From assembly GCA_016584305.1 (NCBI GenBank), contig JACEEZ010007115.1:199101-263100 (forward strand): a DNA stretch of 64,000 bases, given 5' to 3'. The notes beneath the pieces were generated by a model. It was not told the DNA's origin. It did no database searches and worked only from the letters and a program-made list of their open reading frames with translations. Positions 11,361 through 22,490 of the stretch are shown piece by piece. Position 1 is the first letter of the stretch. Every line of letters starts with the position of its first letter. A program made the translations under genes and the position numbers. Origin of the DNA: Chionoecetes opilio (taxonomy: Eukaryota > Arthropoda > Malacostraca > Decapoda > Majidae).

Positions 11361-13064
11361 GATATAAAGGAATATACTTCAATTTGTAGAAAAAAACAGC
11401 TCATCACTGATAACTAGCTAAAATCATTGAAAACACTACATCTTATTGGTTTATAGCAATATGATAAGTAAAACTACTTGTATATACTAAAGCTACATTT
11501 TACAAGAAACTATAAAAAACGCTTGAAATATACCGTTATATCACAATAAATAACCTCTTACTCTTCTATTTTATAGCTTAATGCAATGTAATACTTAATA
11601 ATGTAAAATAATATTGTAATACTTATAGGTGCAAATTATTCTAATTAAAGGGTTGTATACTTCAATTTGTAGAAACACAGCTATATATCACCAATAACTA
11701 GCTAAAATCATTGAAAGGAACACATTTTGAGGGTATAAAGCATTATCGTAGGGTAAATTCCTTCTATTTATGATATAACACTACAATTTACAAGAGATTA
11801 TGAAAAATACGTGTAATATACAATTGTATCACAATATAGAGTCTCAAACTCCTATTATAAGCTTACAGTACTTTAAAATAGCATTTTCTTACGAAAACAA
11901 ATATAATGCCACATTTTGAATTTCTCTATCAAAAAAAGGGCTGAATTTTCAATTTCATCATCATTTATCAATTTTCGCCATTTTTTAGCCTTTCAAAAAT
12001 ACATTAAAACACCTGAAAAAACGTTGTTTTTTTAGATTAAAATTGATACCTAAATTTCATTAAAAATACATATTTTAAGCTCAAATTGTAAAATATAGTT
12101 GTGTAAAAGTGCTGAATAGTGTCAAATTTCAACATTTTTTAGCCTTTCAAAAATACATTAAAATACTTTATAAAATGTTGTTTTTAAGATTAAAATTGAT
12201 ACCTAAATTTCATGAAAAATACATATTTTTAGCTCATAATATTATAAAACATAGTTGTGTAAAAGTGCTTAATAATGTCAATTTTCGACATTTTTTAGGC
12301 TTTCAAAAATTCATTAAAACTCCTGAAAAATCGTTGTTTTTAAGATTAAAATTAAAACCTAAATTTCATAAAAAATACATATTTTAAGCTTATAATATTG
12401 TAATATATAGTTGTGTAAAAGTGCTGAATAATGTCAATTATCGACATTTTTTAGCACTTCAAAAATACATTAAAACACTTGAAAAAATGTTGTTTTTAAG
12501 ATTAAAATTAATACCTAAATTTCATGAAAAATACATATTTTAAGCTCTTAATATTGTAAAATATAGCTGTGTGAGAGTACTGAATAATGTCAAATTTCGA
12601 CATTTTTTAGCCTTCCAAAAATACATTAATATACTTGAAAAAACGTTGTTTTTAAGATTGAAATTGATACCTAAATTTCATGAAAAATATATATTTTTAG
12701 CTCATAATATTATAAAATATAGTTGTGTAAAAGTGCTTAATTATGTCAATTTTCGACATTTTTAGGCTTTCAAAAATACATTAAAACACTTGAAAAAACG
12801 TTGTTTTTAAGATTAAAATTATTACCTAAATTTCATGAAAAATACATATTTTAAGCTCATAATATTGTAAAATATAGTTGTGTAAAGGTGCTGAATAATG
12901 TCAAATTTCGACATTTTTTTGCCCTTCCAAAATACATTAAAATCCTTGAAAAAACGTTGTTTTTAAGATTAAAATTGATACCTAAATTTCATGAAAATAC
13001 ATATTTTTAGCTATCAATTTTGTAAAATATAGTTGTAGCAAATATCAAAAGCTATCTAGCTACC
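11361..13064 (+). repeat. Arm A unit U12, 1704 bp, seven X (longest)
   Basis: Seven X copies starting near 11970, 12131, 12289, 12443, 12600, 12756 and 12912. The expected length is 1664 bp. The extra 40 bp are explained by an AT insertion in Y1 (about 11594-11628, flanked by taatactta repeats) and a short insertion with atcatcattt near 11950-11970. Confidence 0.92.
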
Positions 13065-13794
13065 GATATAAAGGAAATACTTCAATTTGTGGAAAAAAAC
13101 AGCTCTTCAATGATAATTAGCTAAAATCATTGAAAACACTACATTTTATAGGTTTATAACAATGTGAAAAGTAAAACTACTTGTATATATACAATAACGC
13201 TACAGTTTACAAGAAACTATGAAAAACGCTTGCAATATACCGTTATATCACAATAAATAACCTCTTACTCTCCTATTTTATAGCTTAATACAATGTAAGC
13301 TCCTTATAGGTGAAATTATTCTAAAAAAAGGATTATATACTTCAATTTGTAGAAAAACAGCTATATATCACCAATAACTAGCTAAAATTATTGAAAAGAA
13401 CACATTTTGAGGGTATAAAGCATTATCGCAAGGTAGATTCCTTCTATTTATGATATAACAGTACAATTTTCAAGGGACTATGAAAAACTCGTGTAATATA
13501 CAATTGTATCGCAATATAGAGTCTCAAACTCCTATTATAAGCTTACAGTACTTTAAACTAGCATTTTCTAACGAAAACAACTATAATACCACATTTTTAA
13601 TTTCTCTATCAAAAAAAGGGCTGAATAATGTCAATTTTCGACATTTTTTGGCATTTCAAATATACATTAAAACACTTGAAAAAACGTTGTTTTTAAGATT
13701 AGAATTAATACCTAAATTTCATGAAAAATACATATTTTAAGCTCATCATATTGAAAAATATTGTGTAGCAAATATCAAAAGCAATTTAGCTACC
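13065..13794 (+). repeat. Arm A unit U13, 730 bp, single X
   Basis: Cassette plus one X near 13640. The X-to-T joint (about 13741-13775) is compressed: it goes from ctcatcatattg almost directly to tgtagcaaat. Confidence 0.92.
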
Positions 13795-14682
13795 GATATA
13801 AAGGAATATACTTCAATATGTAGAAAAAAACAGCTCTTCACTGATAACTAGCTAAAATCATTAAAAACACTACATTTTATGGGTTTATAGCAATATGATA
13901 AGTAAAACTACTTGTATATATACAATAACGCTACAGTTTACAATAATCTATGAAAAACGCTTGCAATATACCGTTATATCACAATAAATAACCTCTTACT
14001 CCTCTATTTTATAGCTTAATGTAATGTAAGCTACTTATAGGTGCAAATTATTCTAAAAAAAGGGTAGTATACTTCAATTTGTAGAAAAACAGCTATATAT
14101 CACCAATAACTAGCTAAAATTATTGAAAAGAACACATTTTGAGGGGATAAACCATTATTGTAAGGTAAATTCCTTCTATTTATGATATAAACTACAATTT
14201 ACAAGAGACTATGAAAAACACGTGTAATATACAATTGTATCACAATATAGATTCTCAAACTCCTATTATAAGCTTACAGTACTTTAAAATATCATTTTCT
14301 AACGAATACAACTATAATACCACATTTTGAATTTCTCTATCAAAAAAAGGGCTGCATAATGTCAATTTTCGACATTTTTTAGCCTTTCAAAAATACATTT
14401 AAACACTTCAAAAAACGTTGTTTTTAAAATAAAAATTGATACCTAAATTGCATGAAAAATACATATTTTAAGCTCATAATATTGTAAAATATAGTTGTGT
14501 AAAAGTACTGAATAATGTCAAATTTCGACATTTGTTAGCCCTTCAAAAATACATTAAAATACTTGAAAAAACGTTGTTTTTAAGATTAAAATTGATACCT
14601 AAATTTCATAAAAAATATATATTTTTAGCTATTAATTTTGTAAAATATAGTTGTAGCAAACATCAAAAACTATTTAGCTACC
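13795..14682 (+). repeat. Arm A unit U14, 888 bp, two X
   Basis: Cassette plus X copies near 14371 and 14527. Confidence 0.92.
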
Positions 14683-15524
14683 GATATAAAGGCATATACT
14701 TCAATTTGTAGAAAAAAACAGCTCTTCACTGATAACTAGCTAAAATCATTGAAAACACTACATTTTATGTGTTTATAGCAATATGATAAGTAAAACTACT
14801 TGTATATATACAATAACGCTACAGTTTACAAGAAACTATGAAAAACGCTTGCAATATACCGTTATATCACAATAAATAACCTCTTACTCTCCTATTTTAT
14901 AGCTTAATACAATGTAAGCTCCTTATAGGTGAAATTATTCTAAAAAAAGGATTATATACTTCAATTTGTAGAAAAACAGCTATATATCACCAATAACTAG
15001 CTAAAATCATTGAAAAGAACACATTTTGAGGGGATAAAGCATTATTGTAAGGTAAATTCCTTCTATTTATTATATAACACTACAATTTACAAGAGACTAT
15101 GAAAAACACGTGTAATATACAATTGTATTACAATATAGAGTCTCACACTCCTATTATAAGCTTACAGTACTTTAAAATAGCATTTTCTAACGAAAACAAC
15201 TATAATACCACATTTTGAATTTCTCTATCAAAAAAAAGGGCTGAATAATGTTAATTTTCGACATTTTTTAGCCCTGCGAAAATACATTAAAACATTTGAA
15301 AAAACGTTGTTTTTAAGATTAAAATTAATAGTAAATTTCATGAAAAATGCATATTTTAAGCTCATAATATTGTAAAATATAGTTGTGTAAAAGTGCTGAA
15401 TAATGTCAAATTTCCACACTTTTTAGCCTTTCAAAAATACATTAAAATACTTGAAAAAACTAATTAAACAAAATTAATTTTGTAAAATATAGTTGTAGCA
15501 AACATCAAAAGCGATTTAGCTACC
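14683..15524 (+). repeat. Arm A unit U15, 842 bp, two X, second one shortened
   Basis: Cassette plus X copies near 15260 and 15413. The second X loses a central stretch at about 15463-15475, where gaaaaaactaattaaac joins directly to the T lead-in, which explains the short length. Confidence 0.9.
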
Positions 15525-15624
15525 GATATAAAGGAATATACTTCAATTATAGAAAAAAACAGTTCTCCACTGATAACTAGCTAAAATCATTGAAAACACT
15601 ACATTTTATGGGTTTATAGCAATG

Positions 15625-15631
15625 TGATAAG
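15625..15631 (+). repeat. Left target-site duplication of the LINE (TGATAAG)
   Basis: The satellite normally reads gcaatgtgataagtaaaactac. Here gtgataag is followed by foreign sequence, and tgataag is found again at 17270-17276 where the satellite resumes. The exact boundary is uncertain by a few bases because ataag is repeated again at 15632-15636. Confidence 0.8.
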
Positions 15632-17269
15632 ATAAGCACGGTGGACCCTCCAACTGAGCAGCTTCACACCACTGGGTTACAGGCAGTGGATGCCGATCCT
15701 TCCATTGACGAAACCGCACCCTCTCTTGACGAAGTCAGAGATGCTGTAGCAAAGTTGAAGGGTGGAAAGGCAGCTGGTGTTTGTAATATCAGTGCGGAGC
15801 TACTCAAAGCTGGGGGTGAGGCCATGATCCGCGGGTTGCATGCTGTCCTGACTGCCGTGTGGCAATCAGGTACCATTCCTCCTGACTGGAAAAGGGGGCT
15901 GGTCGTCCCTATCTGGAAAGGGAAAGGGGACCGTCAAGACTGCAACAATTACCGCGGTATTACGCTGCTCAGCGTACCAGGCAAGGTGCTTGCCCATCTA
16001 TTGCTGACACGAATTCGCAGTTATCTGGTGAAGCATCAGAGACCTCAGCAGTCTGGGTTCACGCCTGGTAGGTCAACAACGGACCGTATCCTAGCGCTTC
16101 GTGTCCTGGTGGAACGCCGACGTGAGTTTCGACAGGGGATGCTTGCAGCCTATGTTGATCTCAAGAAGGCGTTTGACTCAGTGCATCGTGAGTCACTCTG
16201 GGATCTTGTGCGAATTCGAGGGATTCCTGCAAGGACTATTGGTTTGATAACTGGTCTGTATTCTGGGACTGAGAGTGCTGTGAAGTGTGGGGCAGGTGTA
16301 TCCAGCTTCTTTCCTGTGAATACAGGAGTGAGGCAAGGGTGCGTCCTTGCCCCATCACTTTTCAACGCTTGTATGGACTGGGTATTGGACAAGGCTGTAG
16401 ATCGAAGTGATTGTGGAGCATCCGTCGGCAACACCAATATCACTGATCTTGTTTTTGCCGATGATGCAGTAATCTTTGCTGAGTCGCTGGAGGTCCTGGT
16501 GATGGCTCTCGAGGCGCTGCACGAGGAGGCAAAGCCTTTGGGACTTGAGGTCTCCTGGCTCAAGAACAAGGTCCAGGTATTTGGAGACTTACTAGATGAA
16601 GCATTACAGTTTGTATGCGTGTGGCGAGGACATTGAGATCTTGGAAAGTTTTACATACCCTGGTAGAGCAGTCCATAATAACGGCGGGTCACTTCAAGAA
16701 GTCTTACGACGGATTGGCATAGCCCACGGTGTTATGGACTCGCTCAGCGGGAGTATTTGGCGTTGTTGGTACCTGTGCAGGAGGACAAAGATCCGGATCT
16801 TCAAGTCGCTTGTGATGCCTGTCTTATTCTATGGTTGTGAGACATGGACACTAAATAGTGACTTGAAGAGACGAATCAATGCCTTTGGTAATAAGTGTCT
16901 TCGCAGAATCATGGGGTATCACTGGGATGGTTACGTGTCAAATCAGCGATTGCACCGTGAGACTGAATATAGGCCTATTACCTGCATAGTCCGTCAGCGC
17001 CAACTTCGGCTCTATGGGCATGTGGCACGCTACCCTGAAACCGATCCTTCCCATCGGGTTGTATCTGTAAGAGACAATCCGGCGTGGAGGAGGCCAAGGG
17101 GGCGCCCACAAGGCTCGTGGCTTGGGCAAGTTGATGTTTCTTGTCGAGAGCTGCTTGGTATGGGAAAGGAGCCTGCATGGGAATTCGCGCGTGGTGACCC
17201 CCGGGACTGGCGTCGTAGGGTGGGCGAGGCGACGCGCCCCCCGGCGTATGCCCCCAATGATTGATTGAT
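15632..17269 (+). mobile_element. 5'-truncated non-LTR retrotransposon (LINE), RTE-like
   Basis: A GC-richer block (about half G+C by eye) inserted in AT-rich satellite. It encodes a LINE reverse transcriptase followed by a C-terminal region, and ends in a short TGAT tandem tail with almost no 3' UTR. It has no poly-A tail and no visible endonuclease domain: the 5' end lies just upstream of the reverse-transcriptase N-terminus, so it is 5'-truncated, as expected for incomplete target-primed reverse transcription. A 7-bp TGATAAG duplication flanks it and the satellite is in register on both sides. The short 3' UTR, simple-repeat tail and absence of RNase H favour the RTE group. CR1/L2-type elements are an alternative that I cannot exclude. 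The open frames over 1.6 kb suggest a fairly recent insertion, later than the amplification of the array. Confidence 0.94.
15635..17264 (+). pseudogene. LINE reverse transcriptase, 5'-truncated, one frameshift
   Basis: Role: the reverse transcriptase copies element RNA into DNA at a nicked chromosomal target. No true start exists; the frame enters from the truncation point. The first segment (15635 to about 16615) shows, counted from the valine codon at 15641, NNYRGITLLS (102-111), QSGF and GRSTTD (137-148), catalytic motif A YVDLKKAFDS (171-180), RQGC in motif B (231-234), the catalytic FADD box (272-275) and LGLEVSWLKNKV of motif D (about 300-311). Around 16612-16618 the frame changes: the following frame resumes with ACGEDIEILESFTY and runs to a TGA at 17262-17264. 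A two-base loss (or one-base gain) fits. The C-terminal segment contains YGCETWTL, CLRRIMGYHW, QLRLYGHVAR and a PRGRP stretch, the conserved LINE region downstream of the palm domain. Catalytic residues are intact, but the frameshift and missing endonuclease make the copy non-autonomous. Confidence 0.93.
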
Positions 17270-17273
17270 TGAT
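17258..17273 (+). repeat. LINE 3' tail: four TGAT repeats containing the stop codon
   Basis: Four TGAT units in a row. The ORF's TGA stop (17262-17264) lies inside this tail and the last unit overlaps the right target duplication. Simple tandem repeats at the 3' end are typical of RTE- and L2/CR1-type LINEs. Confidence 0.85.
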
Positions 17274-17276
17274 AAG
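17270..17276 (+). repeat. Right target-site duplication of the LINE (TGATAAG)
   Basis: Second copy of TGATAAG, after which the satellite continues with taaaactacttg exactly where it left off at 15631. The TGAT part is shared with the element tail, so the true duplication may be shorter or the insertion may have used this microhomology. Confidence 0.78.
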
Positions 17277-18522
17277 TAAAACTACTTGTATATATACAAT
17301 AACGCTACAGTTTACAAGAAACTATGAAAAACGCTTGCAATATACCGTTATATCATAATAAATAACCTCTTACTCTTCTTTTTTATAGCTTAATGCAATG
17401 TAAGCTCCTTATAGGTGAAATTATTCTAAAAAAAGGATTGTATACATCAATTTGTAGAAAAACAGCTATATATCACCAATAACTAGCTAAAATCATTGAA
17501 AAGAACTCATTTTCAGGGTATAAAGCATTATCGTAAGGTAAATTCCTTCTATTTATCATATAACACTACAATTTACAAGGGACTATAAAAAACACGTGTA
17601 ATATAAAATTGTATCACAATATAGTCTCAAACTCCTATTATAAGCTTACAGTACTTTAAAATAGCATTTTCTAACGAAAACAACTATATTACCACATTTT
17701 GAACTTCTATATCAAAAAAAGGGCTGAATAATGTCAATTTTCGAGATTTTTTAGCCCTTCAAAAATACATTAAAACCCTTGAAAAAACGTTGTTTTTAAG
17801 ATTAAAATTGATACCTAAATTTCATGAAAAATACATATTTTAAGCTCATAATATTGATATATATAGTTGTGTAAAAGTGCTGCATAATGTCAAATTTCGA
17901 CCTTTTTTAGCCCTTCAAAAATACATTAAAATACTTGAAAAAATGTTGCTTTTAAGATTAAAATTGATACCTAAATTTCATGAAAAATACATATTTTTAG
18001 CTCATAATATTGTAAAATAGAGTTGTGTAAAAGTGCTATATAATGTAAATTTTCGACATTTTTTAACCCTTCAAAAATACATTAAAACACTTGAAAAAAC
18101 GTTGTTTTTAGGATTAAAATTATTACCTAAATTACATGAAAAATACATATATTAAGCTCATAATATTGTAAAATATAGTTGTGTAAAAGTGCTGAATAAT
18201 GTCAAATTTCGACATTTTTTTGCCCCTCCAAAATAAATTAAAATCTTTGAAAAAACGTTGTTTTTAAGATTAAAATTGATACCAAAACTTCATGAAAAAT
18301 ACATATTTTAAGCTCATAATAATGTAAAATATAGTTGTATAAAAGTGCTGAATAATGTCAAATTTCGACATTTTTTAGCCCATCAAAAATACATTAAAAC
18401 ACTTGAAAAAACGTTGTTTTTAAGATTAAAATTGATACCTAAATTTCATAAAAAATACATATTTTTAGCTATTAATATTGTAAAATATTGTTGTAGCAAA
18501 TATCAAAAGCGATTTAGCTACC

Positions 18523-19404
18523 GATATAAAGGAATATACTTCAATTTGTAGAAAAAAACAGCTCTTTACTGATAACTAGCTAAAATCATTGAAAACACTA
18601 CATTTTATGTGTTTATAGCAATGTGATAAGTAAAACTACTTGTATATAATAACGCTACAGTTTACAAGATATATGAAAAACGCTTGCAATATATCGTTAT
18701 ATCACAATAAATAACCTCTTACTCTTCTATTTTATTGCTTAATGCAATGTAAGCTACTTATAGGTGAAATTATTCTAAAAAAAAGGAGTGTATACTTCAA
18801 TTTGTAGAAAAACAGCAATATAACACCGATAACAAGCTAAACTCATTGAAAAGAACACATTTTGAGGGTATAAAGCATTATCGTAACGTAAATTCCTCCT
18901 ATTTATGATATAACACAACAATTTACAAGAGACTATGAAAAACACGTGTAATATACAATTGTATCACAATGTAGAGTCTCAAACTCCTATTATAAGCTTA
19001 CAGTAGTTTAAAATAGCATTTTCTAACGAAAACAAATATAATATACATTTTGAATTTCTCTATAAAAAAAAAGGCTCAATAATGTCAATTTTCGACATTT
19101 TTTAGCCTTTCAAAAATACATTAAAACACTTGAAAAAACGTTGTTCTTAAGATTAAAATTAATACCTAAATTTCATGAAAAATTCATATTTTAAGCTCAT
19201 AATATTTTAAAATATATTTGTGTAAAAGTGCTGAATAATGTCAAATTTCGACATTTTTTATCCTTTCAAAAATACATTAAAATACTTGAAAAAATGTTGT
19301 TTTTAAGATTAAAATTGCGACCTAAATTTCATAAAAAATACATATTTCTAGCTATTAATTTTGTAAAATATAATTGTAGCAAATATCAAAAGCTATTTAG
19401 CTAC
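18523..19404 (+). repeat. Arm A unit U17, 882 bp, two X
   Basis: Cassette plus X copies near 19096 and 19250. T is of the arm-A type (ccgatataaagg); the Y2 start is aaaaaggagtg, shared with unit U6. Confidence 0.92.
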
Positions 19405-20056
19405 AGATATAAAGAAATATACTTCAATTTGTAGAAAAAAACAACTCTTCACTGATAACTTGCTAAAATCATTGAAAATCCAACATTTTATGGGTTTATA
19501 TCAATATGAAAAGTAAAACTACTTGTATATATATACAATAACGCAACAGTTTACAAGAAACATCGAAAAACGCATGCAATATACCGTTATATCACAAATA
19601 AATAACTTCTTACTCTTCTATTTATTAGCTTAATGTAATGTAAGCTACTTATAGGTGCAATTTATTCCAAAAAAAGTGTTGTATATTTGAATTTGTAGGA
19701 AAACAGCTATATATCACCGATAACTAGCTAAAATCATTGAAAAGAACACATTTTGAGGATATAAAGCATTATCATAAGTTAAATTCCTTCTATTTATGAT
19801 ATAACACTACATTATACAAGAAACTATGAAAAACACGTGTAATATACAATTGTATCACAATAGAGATTCTCAAAAAATTATTGTAAGCTTACAGTACTTT
19901 AAAATAGCATTTTCTAATGAAAACAATTATTTAACCACAATTTGAATTTCTCTATCAAAAAAAGGGCTGAATAATGTCAATTTTCGATATTTTTTAGCAC
20001 CTCAAAAATACTTTAAAACACTTGAAAAAACGTTGTTTTTATGATTAAAATTAATA
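19405..20056 (+). repeat. Arm A last unit U18, arm-B-like subtype, cut at the inversion junction
   Basis: T reads acagatataaagaaatatac, the Y1 end has tatttattagctta and Y2 starts with gtaggaaaac, all variants that are fixed in arm B. The unit stops inside its first X monomer, after gattaaaattaata, where the orientation changes. Confidence 0.9.
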
Positions 20057-20075
20057 AGGGTTTTCTCAAACCTTT
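20050..20075. other. Orientation-switch junction between satellite arms
   Basis: Left of about 20055 the X monomer reads gattaaaattaata on +. To the right, agggttttctcaaacc leads into ttttagctagttatcag, which is the reverse complement of a Y1 module. The 15 or so bases at the joint do not match either side exactly. A genuine inversion and an assembly misjoin are both possible. Confidence 0.85.
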
Positions 20076-22490
20076 TAGCTAGTTATCAGTGATATATAGC
20101 TGTTTTCCTACAAATTGATGTATAAAATCCTCTTTTTAGAATAATTTGGTCCTATAAGTAGCTTACATTACATTAAGCTATTAAATAGAAGAGTAAGAGG
20201 TTATTTATTGTGATATAACGGTATATTGCAAGGGTTTTTCATAAGTTCTTGTAAACTGTAGCGTTATTGTATATATACAAGTAGTTTTACTTATCATATT
20301 GCTATAAACCCATAAAATGTTGTGTTTTCAATGATATTAGCTATTTATCGGTGATATATAGCTGTTTTCCTACAAATTGAAGTATACAATCCTTTTTTTA
20401 GAATAATTTGCACCTATAAGTAGCTTACATTTAATTAAGCTATTAAATAAAAGAGTAAGAGGTTATTTATTGTGATATAACGGTATATTGCAAGCGTTTT
20501 TCATAGTTTCTTGTAAACTGTAGCGTTATTATATATATACAAGTAGTTTTACTTATTATATTGCTATAAACCCATAAAATGTAGTGTTTTCAATGATTTT
20601 AGCTAGTTATAAGTGATATATAGCTGTTTTCCTACAAATATAAGTATAAAATCCTCTTTTTAGAATAATTTGCACCTACAAGTAGCTTACATTACATTAA
20701 GCTATTAAATAGAAGAGTAAGAGGTTATTTATTGTGATATAATGGTATTTTGCAAGCGTTTTTCATAGTTTCTTGTAAACTGTAGCGTTATTGTATATAT
20801 ACAAGTAGTTTTACTTATCATATTGCTATAAACCCATAAAATGCAGTGTTTTCAATGATATTAGCTATTTATCGGTGATATATAGCTGTTGTCCTACAAA
20901 TTGAAGTATACAATCCTTTTTTTTAGAATAATTTGCACCTATAAGTAGCATACATTATATTAAGTTATTAAATAGAAGAGTCAGAGGTTATTTATTGTGA
21001 TATAACGGTATATTGCAAGCATTTTTCATAGTTTCTTCTAAACTGTAGCGTTATTGTATATATACAAGTAGTTTTACTTATCATATTGCTATAAACCCAT
21101 AAAATGTAGTGTTTTACAATGATATTAGCTATTTATCGGTGATTTACAGCTGTTTTCCTAAAAATTGAAGTATAAAATCCTCTTTTTAGAATAATTTGCA
21201 CCTATAAGTAGCTTATATTACATTAAGCTATTAAATAGAAGAGTAAGAGGTTATTTATTGTAATATAACGGTATATTGCAAGCGTTTTTCATAGTTTCTT
21301 CCAAACTGTAGCGTTATTGTATATATGTATACAAGTAGTTTTACTTATTGTATTGCTATAAACCCATAAAATGTAGTGTTTTCAATGATTTTAACTAGTT
21401 ATCAGTGATATATAGCTTTTTTCCTACAAATTGAAGTATAAAATCCTCTTTTTAGAATAATTTACACCTATAAGTAGCTTACATTACATTAAGCTAATAA
21501 ATAGAAGAGTAATAGGTATTTATTGTGATATAACGGTATTTGCAAGCGTTTTTCATAGTTCTTGTAAAACTGTAGCGCTATTGTATATGTACAAGTAGTT
21601 TTACTGATCATATTGCTATAAACCCAAAAAATGTAGTGTTTTCAATGATTTTAGCTAGATATCAGTAAAGAGTGGTTTTTTTCTACAAATTGAAGTATAT
21701 TTCTTTATATCTGTAGCTAAATAGCTTTTTATATTTATTACAACTATATTTTACAAAATTAATAGCTAGAAATATGTATTTTTCATGTATTTAGATATCA
21801 ATTTTAATCTTAAAAACAATGTTTTTGCAAGTATTTTAATGTATTTTTGAAATGCTAAATAATGTCGAAATTTGACATTATTCAGCACTTTTACACAACT
21901 ATATTTTACAATGTTATGAGCTAAAAATATGTATTTTTCATGATATTTTGGTATCAATTTTAATCTTAAAAACAACGTTTTTTCAAGTGTTTTAATTGTA
22001 TTTTGAAAGCCTAAAAATGTCGAAATTTGACATTATTCAGCACTTTTACGCAACTATATTTTACAATATTATGAGCTTAAAATATGTATTTTTCATGAAA
22101 TTTATGTACCAATTTTATTCGTAGAAACAACGTTTTTTCAAGTGTTTTAATGTATTTTTGAAGGGCTAAAAAATGACGAAAATTGACATTATTCAGCCCT
22201 TTTTTTGATACAGAAATTCTAAATTTGGAATTATAGTTGTTTTCGTTAGAAATTTCTATTTTAAACTACTGTAAGCTTATAATAGGAGTTTGAGACTATA
22301 TTGTGATACAATTGTATATTATACGTGTTTTTCATAGTTTCTTCTTAATTGTAGTTTTATATCATTAATAGAAGGAATTTACCTTATGATAATGTATTAT
22401 ACCCTCAAAATGTGTTCTTTTCAATGATTTTACCTAGTTATGGTGATATATAGCTGTTTTCCTACAAATTGAAGTTAACAATCCTTTTTT
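20057..22490 (-). repeat. Arm B unit V1: about 6 Y1, X block 21718-22200, Y2 22201-22490
   Basis: Clean sequence. Y1 monomers are 262-263 bp. The T module is recognised by ctttatatctgtagc near 21700. The Y2 has attatacgtgttttt near 22318, where arm A has the reverse complement of aacacgtgtaat. Confidence 0.93.

Larger units (their letters stand above)
15525..18522 (+). repeat. Arm A unit U16, interrupted by the LINE; five X
   Basis: The unit spans 2998 bp. Subtracting the 1638-bp LINE and one 7-bp target copy leaves 1353 bp, which matches 572 + 5 x 156 = 1352. X copies begin near 17744, 17901, 18055, 18208 and 18366. The Y1 module is split between 15631 and 17270. Confidence 0.92.
1..20056 (+). 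repeat. Satellite arm A: T-Y1-Y2 cassette with variable number of 156-bp X monomers
   Basis: Seen directly: the array is a tandem of units, each made of a transition T (marker gatataaagg), a 262-bp Y1 module, a Y2 module and one or more 156-bp X monomers. T markers stand at 562, 1706, 2901, 3930, 4973, 6007, 6734, 7781, 8674, 9563, 10449, 11361, 13065, 13795, 14683, 15525, 18523 and 19405. The spacing equals about 572 bp plus a whole number of 156-bp steps once small indels and the LINE are allowed for. A+T is very high and no codon-usage signal is visible. Known: such multi-module higher-order repeats are typical of satellite DNA in heterochromatin. Inferred: copy-number change by unequal exchange acts on the X monomer in this arm. 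The array is interrupted by the LINE at 15632-17269. It may extend leftwards beyond the window, since position 1 lies inside an X monomer. Confidence 0.95.

Noticed and set aside
16150..16569. Antisense frames inside the LINE (also 15664-15876, 16938-17129, 16978-17178, 17030-17257)
   Set aside because: Shadows of the reverse-transcriptase frame on GC-richer sequence.
1..20056. Organellar or AT-rich protist genome
   Set aside because: The LINE and hAT insertions, together with complex satellite structure, indicate a nuclear metazoan-type locus; no organellar gene, tRNA or rRNA was seen.
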